DNA of 64,000 bases from Litorimonas taeanensis (lineage in GTDB: Bacteria > Pseudomonadota > Alphaproteobacteria > Caulobacterales > Maricaulaceae). How positions within the stretch are numbered: position 1 is the first letter of the stretch; every line of letters starts with the position of its first letter. The notes beneath the pieces were generated by a model. That model did not search any database and was not told where the DNA came from. It saw nothing but the letters and a program-made list of their open reading frames with translations. Position numbers and translations under genes: made by a program. The stretch spans positions 496,001 through 560,000 of the forward strand of contig NZ_RBII01000001.1 of NCBI RefSeq assembly GCF_003634015.1, given 5' to 3'. Positions 29,513 to 38,404 of this stretch are shown in pieces.

Positions 29513-30972
29513 GATTGGTTCTCCTTGAATAAGTCAGAAAGGGATGTGTACAGCTTATTAAATAAGGCCTGACGGGGTTTAAAATGGTCTCTAAGAGCCA
29601 AATTGGGTTCAATAACATTGGTTATTTTTGGGGATGTGCAGACATCTTTTATGGCTTCTTTCGAATGGCAAAGGCGTGCCAAACGCGCGGCGCCATAGGC
29701 AGGGCCGACGGCGCCACCGTCGCGATAAATCAAGGGCAAATCAAAAATAGAAGCCAATATCTCGCCCCAATAATCAGACCTAGCGCCGCCGCCAATGACG
29801 GAAAGTGAACGTATTTCTGCGCCAGAATCCTTGAGTGAATTTATGCCGTCCGCCAATCCAAAGGCCACGCCTTCAAGAGCCGCTTGGGCCATGTCCTCGG
29901 CTGTCGTAGAGTGGTTTAATCCAAAAAAGACGCCTTGCGCCAAGGGGTCGTTATGCGGAGTGCGTTCCCCAGAGAGATAAGGCAGAAAAATCTCTTGGTT
30001 TGATGGTTTGTTACGACTCGCAGCTTTTTCATATAATTTAGCCGGAGATTTAAAACCGCAGACCGAAGATACCCAATCTATGGCGCTGGCGGCGCTTAAC
30101 ATAACGGACATTTGGTGCCACCTATCTGGTAAAGCGTGGCAGAATGTATGAATGCCGCCGTCTGGGTGTGGGCGATAGGCATCATCAGCCAGAAAAATAA
30201 CGCCCGAAGTTCCGAGAGATAAAAACCCGTCTCCGCGGCTATATATTCCTGAGCCAACAGCGCCTGCAGCATTATCGCCGCCGCCCGCAGCAACAACAAC
30301 TTTGTCCATGCCCCAAGCTTCTGCGAGTTCTGCGCGTAGCTGTCCGGTGGCTTCGGTGCCTTCAAAAAGACGTGGCATGTTTTTGTCACTTAGCCCGCAA
30401 GCTGAGAGCACTTCGCTGGACCAATCCCGCGCCGCTGTATCAAGCCAAAGCGTGCCTGCGGAGTCAGACATATCAGAGGCATATTCGCCCGTCATACGCA
30501 AACGAACATAGTCTTTTGGTAGCAAGACCTTGGAAATCTTTTTGAAAATATCGGGTTCGTTTTCTTTGACCCAGAGTAGCTTGGGCGCCGTAAAGCCGGG
30601 CATTGCGCAATTCCCAGTAATGAGGCGTAGATTCGGGATTTGCGTTTCTAATGTTTTGCACTGCGAAGCACTCCGTCCATCATTCCATAGAATAGCGGGA
30701 CGAATTGCTTTTCCGTCTTCGCCTAAGAGTGTCGCACCATGCATTTGACCTGACAGTCCAATGGCTTTTACCCCGCTACGTATTTTGGGGTCTAAGTCCA
30801 TAACGGCTTTGTTCGTTGCGGACCACCAATCTGTTGGGTTTTGCTCTGACCATAGTGGGTGAGGGCGGCTGACCGTAAGTGGTGCGTGTGACGACGACAT
30901 AACTTTATTATTGCTGTCACAAATGACAGCTTTCACGCCTGATGTTCCAACATCTAATCCTAAGAAAAGCAT
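29509..30972 (-). CDS. xylB: Xylulokinase (FGGY family)
   Basis: This kinase of about 487 residues phosphorylates D-xylulose to xylulose-5-phosphate with ATP. Seen: the ATP-binding start [28 protein letters not shown] with the catalytic-region His, [31 protein letters not shown] with the catalytic Asp region, and [18 protein letters not shown] near the end. The open frame extends to 31023, but ATG 30972 has GGGGAA upstream and begins exactly at the family N-terminus (MLFLGLDVG), while the longer form would run across the operator. The first gene of the unit, directly behind the LacI-type palindrome. Confidence 0.95.
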   Translation of the reverse strand: MLFLGLDVGTSGVKAVICDSNNKVMSSSHAPLTVSRPHPLWSEQNPTDWWSATNKAVMDLDPKIRSGVKAIGLSGQMHGATLLGEDGKAIRPAILWNDGRSASQCKTLETQIPNLRLITGNCAMPGFTAPKLLWVKENEPDIFKKISKVLLPKDYVRLRMTGEYASDMSDSAGTLWLDTAARDWSSEVLSACGLSDKNMPRLFEGTEATGQLRAELAEAWGMDKVVVAAGGGDNAAGAVGSGIYSRGDGFLSLGTSGVIFLADDAYRPHPDGGIHTFCHALPDRWHQMSVMLSAASAIDWVSSVCGFKSPAKLYEKAASRNKPSNQEIFLPYLSGERTPHNDPLAQGVFFGLNHSTTAEDMAQAALEGVAFGLADGINSLKDSGAEIRSLSVIGGGARSDYWGEILASIFDLPLIYRDGGAVGPAYGAARLARLCHSKEAIKDVCTSPKITNVIEPNLALRDHFKPRQALFNKLYTSLSDLFKENQS

Positions 30973-30991
30973 ATTCCCCGTCCGTTTTTTC

Positions 30992-31013
30992 AAAATGATA
31001 GCGTTATCATTTT
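30992..31013 (-). promoter_or_regulatory. LacI-type operator upstream of xylB
   Basis: Nine-base arms AAAATGATA and TATCATTTT flank the centre GCGT. Both arms pair perfectly, 20 bases before the xylB ATG. It is the best match to the shared site in this locus and lies next to the LacI-family gene. Confidence 0.75.
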
Positions 31014-31056
31014 GGTGCGTCAAACTATAAAGAGGAGAATCTAGAAAATTCTGTGC

Positions 31057-32103
31057 TTAAGTTTTTAGGGGTTGAACCGAACCGCGTTTGATAAGGTCAA
31101 AAGCCAGTAGGGTGGTGTTTTTCTCGTCAACTGAGGAATCGCCAGACAGTTTTGCTGAGAGGAGATTTACAGCGCGTTCCGACATTTCGGAAATAGGCTG
31201 TTTAATCGTTGTTAATTCTGGCCAAATCGAAGTCGCAATTTCTGTATCATCAAAACCTGCGACGGATAAATCTGCAGGTACTGTTAAGCCGCGCATATTC
31301 GCGGCAGCCACAACGCCTGCCGCCATATCGTCATTGCTTGCAAAAATAGCGGTCGGTCTGTTTTCAAGACCGAAGAGTTTAAATGCGCCTTCCATACCTG
31401 AGCGATAAGTAAATTTGCCGTCTACGGTGAGTTCTGCTTTGTAAGAAATTTTTCGGCTCTCAAGAGCAGATTTAAACCCTTTATAACGATGCAGGCTTGA
31501 AGGGTGGTCATCTGGGCCTTTTATAAACCCTATGCGTTCATGGCCAAGATCAATAAGATATTCAATCATTTGATGAACAGCGGCCGTGTCGTCCATCGCC
31601 ACTCGAAGGGTGTCGGTAAAGACATTGCCTGGCGCTACGCGGACGCAAGCAACCCCAAGGTCTGTCAGAGCGTCAACCAAGTCTCGGTTGTCGCTGAGGG
31701 GCGGCGTAATAATAACGCCGTCTAGTCCTGCGCGCCGGAGAGATTCTGCTACTTTTTTATGATTGCCATTATCAGGGTTTACAGCGCCCATATCATCGAT
31801 GACCAGGTGATGGCCAAGATTGCGACAAGCTTTCAGGGCACCCTCTAATACCTTTGCGAGATAGCTTGGGCTAGGATTGTGATAGACAATTCCAATGAAA
31901 AACGAATTACCGCCAGCTAATCGGCGGGCCATAAGGTTCGGGCGGTAGTTTAATTCACTAATCGCGGTTTCTACTTTTTTACGCGTCGCTTCTTTGACGA
32001 GCCCTTGTCCGTTTACAACGCGTGATACGGTCATTTGGGAGACGCCAGCGCGTTCAGCAACTTCTTTAATCGTCACCTTATCTTGGTTTGAACTTAGACG
32101 CAT
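31057..32103 (-). CDS. LacI-family transcriptional repressor, probable xylose regulator
   Basis: This is a 348-residue protein. The N-terminal LacI headpiece is complete (VTIKEVAERAGVSQMTVSRV, then the hinge helix YRPNLMARRLA). The periplasmic-binding-like effector domain follows (IGIVYHNPSPSYLAKVLEGA, GVIITPP, IFASNDDMAAGVVAA, SVAGFDDTEIATSIWPELTT). It sits immediately upstream of xylB on the same strand, with a palindromic operator in the 84-base gap. Similar sites at the TonB receptor, MFS and xylanase promoters make it the likely repressor of the whole locus. The effector, xylose or a xylo-oligosaccharide, is inferred. Confidence 0.9.
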   Translation of the reverse strand: MRLSSNQDKVTIKEVAERAGVSQMTVSRVVNGQGLVKEATRKKVETAISELNYRPNLMARRLAGGNSFFIGIVYHNPSPSYLAKVLEGALKACRNLGHHLVIDDMGAVNPDNGNHKKVAESLRRAGLDGVIITPPLSDNRDLVDALTDLGVACVRVAPGNVFTDTLRVAMDDTAAVHQMIEYLIDLGHERIGFIKGPDDHPSSLHRYKGFKSALESRKISYKAELTVDGKFTYRSGMEGAFKLFGLENRPTAIFASNDDMAAGVVAAANMRGLTVPADLSVAGFDDTEIATSIWPELTTIKQPISEMSERAVNLLSAKLSGDSSVDEKNTTLLAFDLIKRGSVQPLKT

Positions 32104-32340
32104 TACGCTATGACCTTTCCCGACACCGACTGGGCCCAGCCATTATTCATGAGCTTTTGTTGGCGTAATGAGTCATATGGCAGAGAAGACAGCCTTCTGG
32201 CAATGTAAAATTGAATGGAGCCTTGCAATGTGGTTTCGTCAAATTTGATGGCTTTAATCTCTGAAAGTCTCTTTCTGAGAGTCTTAGAGCTTCTAAACGT
32301 GTGAAATAGAAAACTTACAGTTTGTATTGAATAGATATGA

Positions 32341-33867
32341 CTACTCTTTTGCGTAATGTTTTATGAACGTGTCAGACGCGCAATTTTCTTTGATGAAATC
32401 TTCATGCTGCGGCATGTAATTTGACGCGGTCTCTATTGTCTCCGAAATGTTTTGTAGACGCTTTGCCGTCTCCTCGGCATCGAATATATCGGCGACGGGG
32501 TCATAGGCATTTGGAATGATATTCTGTCCCAACATTACGGCAAACCAACTCGTGTCGTTGAAGAGCTCTTCATTTTCTCGGAAGACACGGCCATAGGACT
32601 TAAAGAGATTTATCTTCTCCGCTAAGTATTCGGGTATTTCCATCGTCTTTGTGTAGTTCCAAAAGTCACTATCGGTGCGTTGTGTGGCGTAATAATGTAA
32701 TATGATGAAGTCTCGGATTTTCTCATTTTCAAAATCTGTAAGACGATTGTAACGATCTATATCGACCTGATTGAAGGATTTGTCAGGAAACATTTGCATC
32801 AATTTGGCGATGCCATGTTGAATGATGTGAATAGAGGTGGATTCAAGGGGTTCTAAGAAACCACCTGATAGGCCCAAAGCGACAACATTTTTATTCCAGG
32901 CTTTCTTACGCATTCCTGTCTTAAAACGAATGACCCTAGGGTCTTGGAGAGGAGGGCTTTCTAAATTTTCTATAAAATGTGTGAGGGCTTCTTCATCGGA
33001 CATAAAGCTCGAAGCGTAAACATGACCATTTCCGACACGGTGTTGAAGAGGGATACGCCATTGCCAACCAGCAGCGCTGGCTGTTGAACGCGTATAGGGC
33101 AGCATTTCTCCTTTTCGCTTACATGGGGCTACAACAGCGCTATCGCAGGGAAGCCAATGAGACCAATCCGTAAACCCCGTTTTTAAGGTTTGTTCAATTA
33201 AGAGGCCTCGGAAGCCGGTGCAATCAATGAACAGATCGCCTTTTACTTTTATGCCCTTATCAAGCGATATAGATGTCACAAAGCCTGTTTCCGGGTCTTG
33301 CTCGATATCGACAATCTTGCCTTCGGTTCGTGTTACACCGCGTTCTTCGGCGAGGCGCCGTAAGTATTTAGCATATAAACCGGCATCAAAATGAAAGGCA
33401 TAAGCGATATTTGAGAGTGGCGAGTTTCCTGCATTCACTGGCCGCATAAACCGATTTTTACGCGCGGCTTTGGCTTGAAGGGAGTAATCCTCAAGAATTT
33501 GATGATTATGCTTTGGATGGTTTTTTAAGTAAAATGCGTGGAAGGATACGCCGCCCATATCCAGCCCATAGCCGCCAAAAGGGTGAATATACCGATCGCC
33601 CAACTGACCCCAATCGACGAACTCAATGCCGAGTTTGAATGTAGCATTTGTTTCGCGTACGAAGTCATCTTCGGTAATACCAAGTGTGCGGTTGAACGTG
33701 CCAATTTGCGGGATTGTTGCCTCGCCGACACCCACTGTGCCAATAGCCTCAGATTCAACAAGTTCAATCTCGCAATAGTGAGGGCCTAGAATCTTTGAAA
33801 GTGCTGCCGCTGCCATCCAGCCGGCCGTGCCGCCACCCGCAATAACAATTTTGTCAATTTTTTCCAT
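32341..33867 (-). CDS. Flavin-dependent tryptophan halogenase family protein (copy 1)
   Basis: This is a 508-residue FAD-dependent protein of the tryptophan-halogenase family. Seen: GGGTAGW at 11-17, IGTVGVGEATIP, the chlorination Lys at K78 (NATFKLGIEF), the family WxWxIP motif at 268-273 (GWQWRIPLQHR) and the catalytic-type Glu in FLEPLEST (about E342). All residues needed for a halogenase are present. Even so, homologues clustered with TonB receptors in sugar loci have no proven halogenation role. It is the fourth gene of a four-gene unit and ends 237 bases before the LacI gene. Confidence 0.9.
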   Translation of the reverse strand: MEKIDKIVIAGGGTAGWMAAAALSKILGPHYCEIELVESEAIGTVGVGEATIPQIGTFNRTLGITEDDFVRETNATFKLGIEFVDWGQLGDRYIHPFGGYGLDMGGVSFHAFYLKNHPKHNHQILEDYSLQAKAARKNRFMRPVNAGNSPLSNIAYAFHFDAGLYAKYLRRLAEERGVTRTEGKIVDIEQDPETGFVTSISLDKGIKVKGDLFIDCTGFRGLLIEQTLKTGFTDWSHWLPCDSAVVAPCKRKGEMLPYTRSTASAAGWQWRIPLQHRVGNGHVYASSFMSDEEALTHFIENLESPPLQDPRVIRFKTGMRKKAWNKNVVALGLSGGFLEPLESTSIHIIQHGIAKLMQMFPDKSFNQVDIDRYNRLTDFENEKIRDFIILHYYATQRTDSDFWNYTKTMEIPEYLAEKINLFKSYGRVFRENEELFNDTSWFAVMLGQNIIPNAYDPVADIFDAEETAKRLQNISETIETASNYMPQHEDFIKENCASDTFIKHYAKE

Positions 33868-33874
33868 ATCGGGG

Positions 33875-35392
33875 CTATCTTGTGGTTTTTCGAACCAATT
33901 GGTCGATATATGATTGGTGGTCTGGCATTTGCTCAGCTGTTCTCCGAATTAACTGGTGCATTCCTGCAAGATGATTTGAAAGCTGTTGCGTGTCGAGTGT
34001 ATCCACTAAAGGGTCCCAGCTTCTGGGCATTACTTTCTGCCCTAAAAGTACAGCGGCCCAATTATCTTCACCAAATAGCTCATCCTGAAATCGGAATATC
34101 CGTCCTTTGGACTTGAACAGTTCTAACTTCATTTGAAGGCTATCTGGAATATCCATGTTTTTAACATAGGTCCAAAAATCAGAGTCTGTTCTCTGAGTGG
34201 CCTTGTAATGTAATATCAAGAAATCCCGCGTTTGTTCAAACTGCATATGGGTAAGATTGTTATAGGTTTCCGCCTCAGCTGTATTGAAAGAGGGGTCCGG
34301 TAGTAAGGCTATGAGTTTTGAAATGCCGGCTTGAATTAGGTGAATGGAGGTTGACTCAAGCGGTTCCATAAACCCAGCGGATAATCCGATTGCGACGCAA
34401 TTCTTGTGGAAGAACTTTTTGCGGCGTCCGGTTCGAAAATGTATTTTTCGAGCCGAGCCTATGGGATTACCTTCGAGGTTTTCGATAAGGGCTTTTTCGG
34501 CGTCGTCATCTGTTATATATTGGCTAGAATATACATGGCCATTGCCCGTTCTATGTTGCAATGGAATACGCCATTGCCAACCGGCAGTTAAGGCTGTGGC
34601 GCGAGTATAGGGGGCAGGGGCTGAATCGCGAGCACCCGCAATCGTGACGGCTCGATCACATGGTAGCCAATGTGACCAATCTTCAAATTCTATTCCAAGA
34701 GCGCCGTTTATCAGTAGTGACTTAAAACCTGTGCAATCAATATAGAAATCACCTTCTATAGTGTCTCCGCTTTGAAGTTTTAAAGAGGTTATATGGCCAT
34801 TTTCACTATTTAGAGCCGTGTCGACTATTTTTCCTTCAACGCGCTTCACGCCTCGACTTTCAGCAAGGCTTCGTAACAATAACGCATATTGGGTGGCGTC
34901 AAAATGATAGGCATATGCCAAGCTAGACATCACACTATTTGGGTTTGGCGAAGGCGGAGCAAATTTCCCAGAATAGGCGGCAACGGCTGAGAGGCAGAAT
35001 TCATCTATATTAGGAACTTTGCCGAGCGCATTCAGTTTGAGCCAGATTTGGTAAAATTTTATGGCCTCTATATCTTGGCCGTAACTCCCAAAAGGATGAA
35101 TGTAGCTATCCTTCCCATTATACCAATTTTTAAACTCAATCCCGAGTTTAAATGTAGCATTCGTGAATTTTATGAAGTCTTCCTCTGGAATGCCTAGTAG
35201 TTGATTAAAGCCGACAATCGGCGGGATAGTCGCTTCGCCGACACCGACCGTGCCAATAGCGTCGGATTCAATCAGGGTTATACGCGTTTGCTTATTTTCA
35301 ATTAAGCGGCTTAAGGCGGCGGCTGTCATCCAACCTGCTGTTCCGCCGCCAGCGATAATGATATGATTTAATGCAGAGGAGGGGGCTTTCAT
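33875..35392 (-). CDS. Flavin-dependent tryptophan halogenase family protein (copy 2)
   Basis: This is a 505-residue paralogue with a complete signature set: GGGTAGW at 15-21, Lys at K82 in ATFKLGIEF, GWQWRIPLQHRTGNGHVY, and FMEPLESTSIHLIQAG. It differs from copy 1 mainly in the middle segment (IEAIKFYQIWLKLNALGK), which may face the substrate. It is 7 bases upstream of copy 1, and its start shares one base with the stop of the preceding gene, so expression is coupled. A FAD-reductase partner is not encoded nearby. Confidence 0.9.
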   Translation of the reverse strand: MKAPSSALNHIIIAGGGTAGWMTAAALSRLIENKQTRITLIESDAIGTVGVGEATIPPIVGFNQLLGIPEEDFIKFTNATFKLGIEFKNWYNGKDSYIHPFGSYGQDIEAIKFYQIWLKLNALGKVPNIDEFCLSAVAAYSGKFAPPSPNPNSVMSSLAYAYHFDATQYALLLRSLAESRGVKRVEGKIVDTALNSENGHITSLKLQSGDTIEGDFYIDCTGFKSLLINGALGIEFEDWSHWLPCDRAVTIAGARDSAPAPYTRATALTAGWQWRIPLQHRTGNGHVYSSQYITDDDAEKALIENLEGNPIGSARKIHFRTGRRKKFFHKNCVAIGLSAGFMEPLESTSIHLIQAGISKLIALLPDPSFNTAEAETYNNLTHMQFEQTRDFLILHYKATQRTDSDFWTYVKNMDIPDSLQMKLELFKSKGRIFRFQDELFGEDNWAAVLLGQKVMPRSWDPLVDTLDTQQLSNHLAGMHQLIRRTAEQMPDHQSYIDQLVRKTTR

Positions 35393-36693
35393 TACTGACT
35401 CCGCTTATGGGCATACAGAGCCTTGGCGCGCCCTAAATACTCGGTTTGAATTGCCTGAGAGTTTCCCCATTTTTGGGAAATATCTTTTTGAAGGTTGAGG
35501 GCATCAGTCATTTGTGTCGGGGTGAATTTGCCTGTTAATGGATCAACTCTTTCTGGATTTATCCCTAGTGCCAGTAAGTAGGCAATCCATTCCGCATCGG
35601 AAACAGGTTCGTCGTCATAGCTGACCAATCGCCCACGGGAGAGAAATTGTTGCCATTTGACTTTGAATGGTTGTGAGGTGTTTTCGATGTCAATCAACCC
35701 CGCTGCGACACATAATGCGGACTGAAAGTCCTTAGCTCGATTTATGCTGCTTTCAACGCGCCTGTTAAACTCTGCGGCGTTTATCGTGGTGTCTGATTTA
35801 TCGGGCCACAAATCAAACAGGGATAAAAGCAAAGACGCAATCGCATCCATATAAGCGTGATCATAAGGTAAGAGGCTCCTTAAGCAATCTGATAGATTGA
35901 TTACGTTGTCTTGCCAAACATTTTGGCAAGTATCGCTCTGGGTTTTCCTGCTTTGGTTTTCTACTGGAAACAGAGTTTCAAGGCAGTCAGTTTGCGTTTG
36001 AACGATTTGTATAATTGCTGAGTTTTTAACGCGGTATTTAATGTGACTTGGCATAGTCGTGTTAGGGCTTATTTTAGTGAACCCATCAGCTTGTAATGGA
36101 TTATTATCCGCTTTTAGTATCAGGTCAGCATCATTTTGGGTTGCACTTCGGAAGCCGTAATGTTTGGCCGCACGCCGCATATAATCTTCAAATAAAGCCC
36201 TCTCTAAAATGAGGTTGTAACGAAAATTAGCTCTTCCTACAGGCTGCGTTTCAATCGGGTGAGAAAAGCGTTTTCCTTTAGCGAGATATAAGGGCGCGAA
36301 ATAGTCAGAGTAGGGTGCAATGATATGTAAAGAACGAGCAGCGCCATATATTTGATGAAAGGCAATACCATCAAGCGTTGCGACAGATGTTAAATATGGT
36401 GCAAAGCTGGGGGCGTTAAGATTATCATGTTCAAATTCAGCGCCAACAACAAAAGTCCCTGCGCAGGCTTTTAACATATCGCGTTCATCAAGACCTATTT
36501 TGCGAAAAAGGCTGAGAGCCTGAGGTCCGAGTATTATGGGGGGCTGTTTTTCGTAAGACGAATGTTCACTTAATGAGCCTGAGACGGTAAAGCCTAGACT
36601 TTTCCCGAGCCAGCTTAGGAACACGGCACAGATAGAGCCGCCGTGAAAGTCGCCGTCGATTCTGATTGATGAAACTGAACCCACATGTGCCAT
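35392..36693 (-). CDS. Degenerate halogenase-like protein without catalytic motifs
   Basis: This is a 433-residue protein that aligns with its neighbours by order of blocks but lacks their catalysts. The dinucleotide motif GGGTAGW is replaced by HGGSICAVFLSW. The chlorination Lys is Val 82 (AGTFVVGAEF against NATFKLGIEF). There is no WxWxIP motif and no PLEST block. What remains is the lid-like region (ILGPQALSLFRKIGLDERDM) and the C-terminal region (VSDAEWIAYLLALGINPERVDPLTGK, parallel to WFAVMLGQNIIPNAYDP). The frame is intact and overlaps both neighbours by one base, so the gene is maintained. It may be a non-catalytic partner or a scaffold. Family assignment is moderately sure, function is unknown. 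Confidence 0.75.
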   Translation of the reverse strand: MAHVGSVSSIRIDGDFHGGSICAVFLSWLGKSLGFTVSGSLSEHSSYEKQPPIILGPQALSLFRKIGLDERDMLKACAGTFVVGAEFEHDNLNAPSFAPYLTSVATLDGIAFHQIYGAARSLHIIAPYSDYFAPLYLAKGKRFSHPIETQPVGRANFRYNLILERALFEDYMRRAAKHYGFRSATQNDADLILKADNNPLQADGFTKISPNTTMPSHIKYRVKNSAIIQIVQTQTDCLETLFPVENQSRKTQSDTCQNVWQDNVINLSDCLRSLLPYDHAYMDAIASLLLSLFDLWPDKSDTTINAAEFNRRVESSINRAKDFQSALCVAAGLIDIENTSQPFKVKWQQFLSRGRLVSYDDEPVSDAEWIAYLLALGINPERVDPLTGKFTPTQMTDALNLQKDISQKWGNSQAIQTEYLGRAKALYAHKRSQ

Positions 36694-38204
36694 TATGAAG
36701 GCCTCACATATTGGTTCAAAAACTCTCTATGGGGCGGTAAAGCGGCAACTGTGCTTTGAATGTTTGATTGCAGTGTTTCCATAAACCCCATAATTTGTTT
36801 TGCGTTAAAAGTTTTTACAATGGGGTGGCTGCTGTCGGGTATAATACCTTGGCCTAAATAGACTGAGAGCCAGCTCGCATATAAAAATAATCCTGTTTTA
36901 TAGTCTTGAATTGTCCCTGTCTGCTTGAATAGATCCATCTTTTCTTTGAGAGAATCAGGAACCTGCATGGTACGAACGTAATTCCAAAACGGGGAGTCGT
37001 CGCGTTTCGTTGCATGGTAGTGTAAAATTAGAAAGTCTCGGATGCGTTCGACTTCTAGTGCCATTACTCGGTTGAATTCAGTTCTGTCCTTAGGACTATT
37101 GCGTCTGTTTGGTAGAAGCTCAATGAAGTGCGTTATGGCTGCTTGAATCAGATAAATACTGGTTGATTCCAAAGGTTCGAGGAAGCCACTTGAAAGACCG
37201 ATAGCGACGCAGTTCTTTTCCCAACTCTTTTTACGCCAGCCTGTGTCGAACTTTAGAAACAGTGGATTGTTTGTTGGTTTGCCTTCAAGGCCATTCAGCA
37301 AGATCTCTGCGGCTTGCTCATCTGACATATATTCTGAGCAATACACATGCCCATTGCCGACGCGATGTTGAAGCGGAATTCTCCATGTCCAGCCTGCTTT
37401 TTGGGCGGTTGCGCGAGTATAAGGTTCTGGTGCTGAATCGCCTTCACACGGCACAGCAACGGCCCTGTCACAAGGTAAATATTGGGTCCAGTCATCATAT
37501 CCTACACCCAATGCCTCTTTGAGCAATAAGGCTCGAAAGCCTGTGCAGTCGATGAAAAAGTCTCCTTCTTCTATGTGACCTGTTTCTAGCTGGAGTGAGA
37601 GAATGTCTCCTGTTTCAGGGGCCAAATTTACTTTTTCAATTTTTCCTTCAACCCGCTTTACCCCGAGTTTTTCCGCGAATCGACGTAAAAACAAGGCATA
37701 GTCTGTGGCGTTGAATTGATAAGCATAGGAGAAAGATGACATCAATTGGGTCGGGTCTTGAGATGGAAGGCCGAACTTGTTTTGCTCTGCCATGATGACG
37801 GGCAGTGAGTAATTACAGGCGCGAGAATCAAACCCAGAACGACGTAAATGAGTCCAGAAATGGTGAAAGTCTATGTTCTGAATTTCGCGTCCATAGTCCC
37901 CAAATGGATGAATGTAATGGTCGCCAATTTGCCCCCAATTACAGAATTCTATACCTAGCTTAATCGTTGCCTGCGTGGCCTTTATGAGCTCTTTCTCATC
38001 AATTCCAAGGGTTTGATTGAAGAATCTTAGGTGAGGTAATGTGGCTTCTCCGACACCAACCGTTCCGATTTGTTCTGATTCTATAAGGGTCACTTCTATG
38101 CCAAGGGGGCACACGAGGCGGGCCAATGCAGCTGCGCTCATCCAGCCAGCTGTGCCGCCGCCTGCGATAACGATTTTCCTAATGTCGTCACAATTAAATG
38201 TCAT
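36693..38204 (-). CDS. Flavin-dependent tryptophan halogenase family protein (copy 4, first in the unit)
   Basis: This is a 503-residue protein with GGGTAGW at 15-21, Lys at K82 (ATIKLGIEF), GWTWRIPLQHRVGNGHVY and FLEPLESTSIYLIQAA. It is the first gene of the minus-strand unit and is divergent from the TonB receptor gene across a 200-base region holding two LacI-type sites. It would therefore be induced together with the receptor. Its stop overlaps the start of the degenerate copy by one base. Confidence 0.9.
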   Translation of the reverse strand: MTFNCDDIRKIVIAGGGTAGWMSAAALARLVCPLGIEVTLIESEQIGTVGVGEATLPHLRFFNQTLGIDEKELIKATQATIKLGIEFCNWGQIGDHYIHPFGDYGREIQNIDFHHFWTHLRRSGFDSRACNYSLPVIMAEQNKFGLPSQDPTQLMSSFSYAYQFNATDYALFLRRFAEKLGVKRVEGKIEKVNLAPETGDILSLQLETGHIEEGDFFIDCTGFRALLLKEALGVGYDDWTQYLPCDRAVAVPCEGDSAPEPYTRATAQKAGWTWRIPLQHRVGNGHVYCSEYMSDEQAAEILLNGLEGKPTNNPLFLKFDTGWRKKSWEKNCVAIGLSSGFLEPLESTSIYLIQAAITHFIELLPNRRNSPKDRTEFNRVMALEVERIRDFLILHYHATKRDDSPFWNYVRTMQVPDSLKEKMDLFKQTGTIQDYKTGLFLYASWLSVYLGQGIIPDSSHPIVKTFNAKQIMGFMETLQSNIQSTVAALPPHREFLNQYVRPS

Positions 38205-38286
38205 AATATGTTGTACAAGACCTCATTTCCCTAATGCCGAGCCTAATAGAAAGTGTTATGTACTAATTTTGCAACAGTATAATTCA

Positions 38287-38308
38287 AAAATTATAGCGCT
38301 ATCATTTT
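38287..38308. promoter_or_regulatory. LacI-type operator in the halogenase/TonB-receptor divergent promoter
   Basis: Arms AAAATTATA and TATCATTTT flank the symmetric centre GCGC, with one mismatch between arms. It is placed between the two divergent starts. A TTGACA box lies just after it at 38314-38319 on the plus strand, though I see no clear -10 partner. Confidence 0.65.
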
Positions 38309-38349
38309 TGACGTTGACAATCCCTAAATGCTTTGTAAGAAACCGTGTA

Positions 38350-38365
38350 ATGCTAGCGCTAACAT
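38350..38365 (+). promoter_or_regulatory. Second LacI-type operator upstream of the TonB receptor
   Basis: ATGCTAGCGCTAACAT has the symmetric core TAGCGCTA with one mismatch in the outer halves. It is 39 bases upstream of the receptor start and 63 bases (six helical turns) from the site at 38287. That spacing would suit looping by a tetramer or pair of dimers. Confidence 0.6.
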
Positions 38366-38404
38366 AAACTGGCTTTAATAAGAAAACACACAGGGGAGAT
38401 AATC

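Noticed and set aside
32341-38204. A pyrrolnitrin- or indole-type chlorination pathway
   Set aside because: Halogenase motifs are real, but there are no tryptophan-derived biosynthetic genes or flavin reductase here; the context is sugar uptake.
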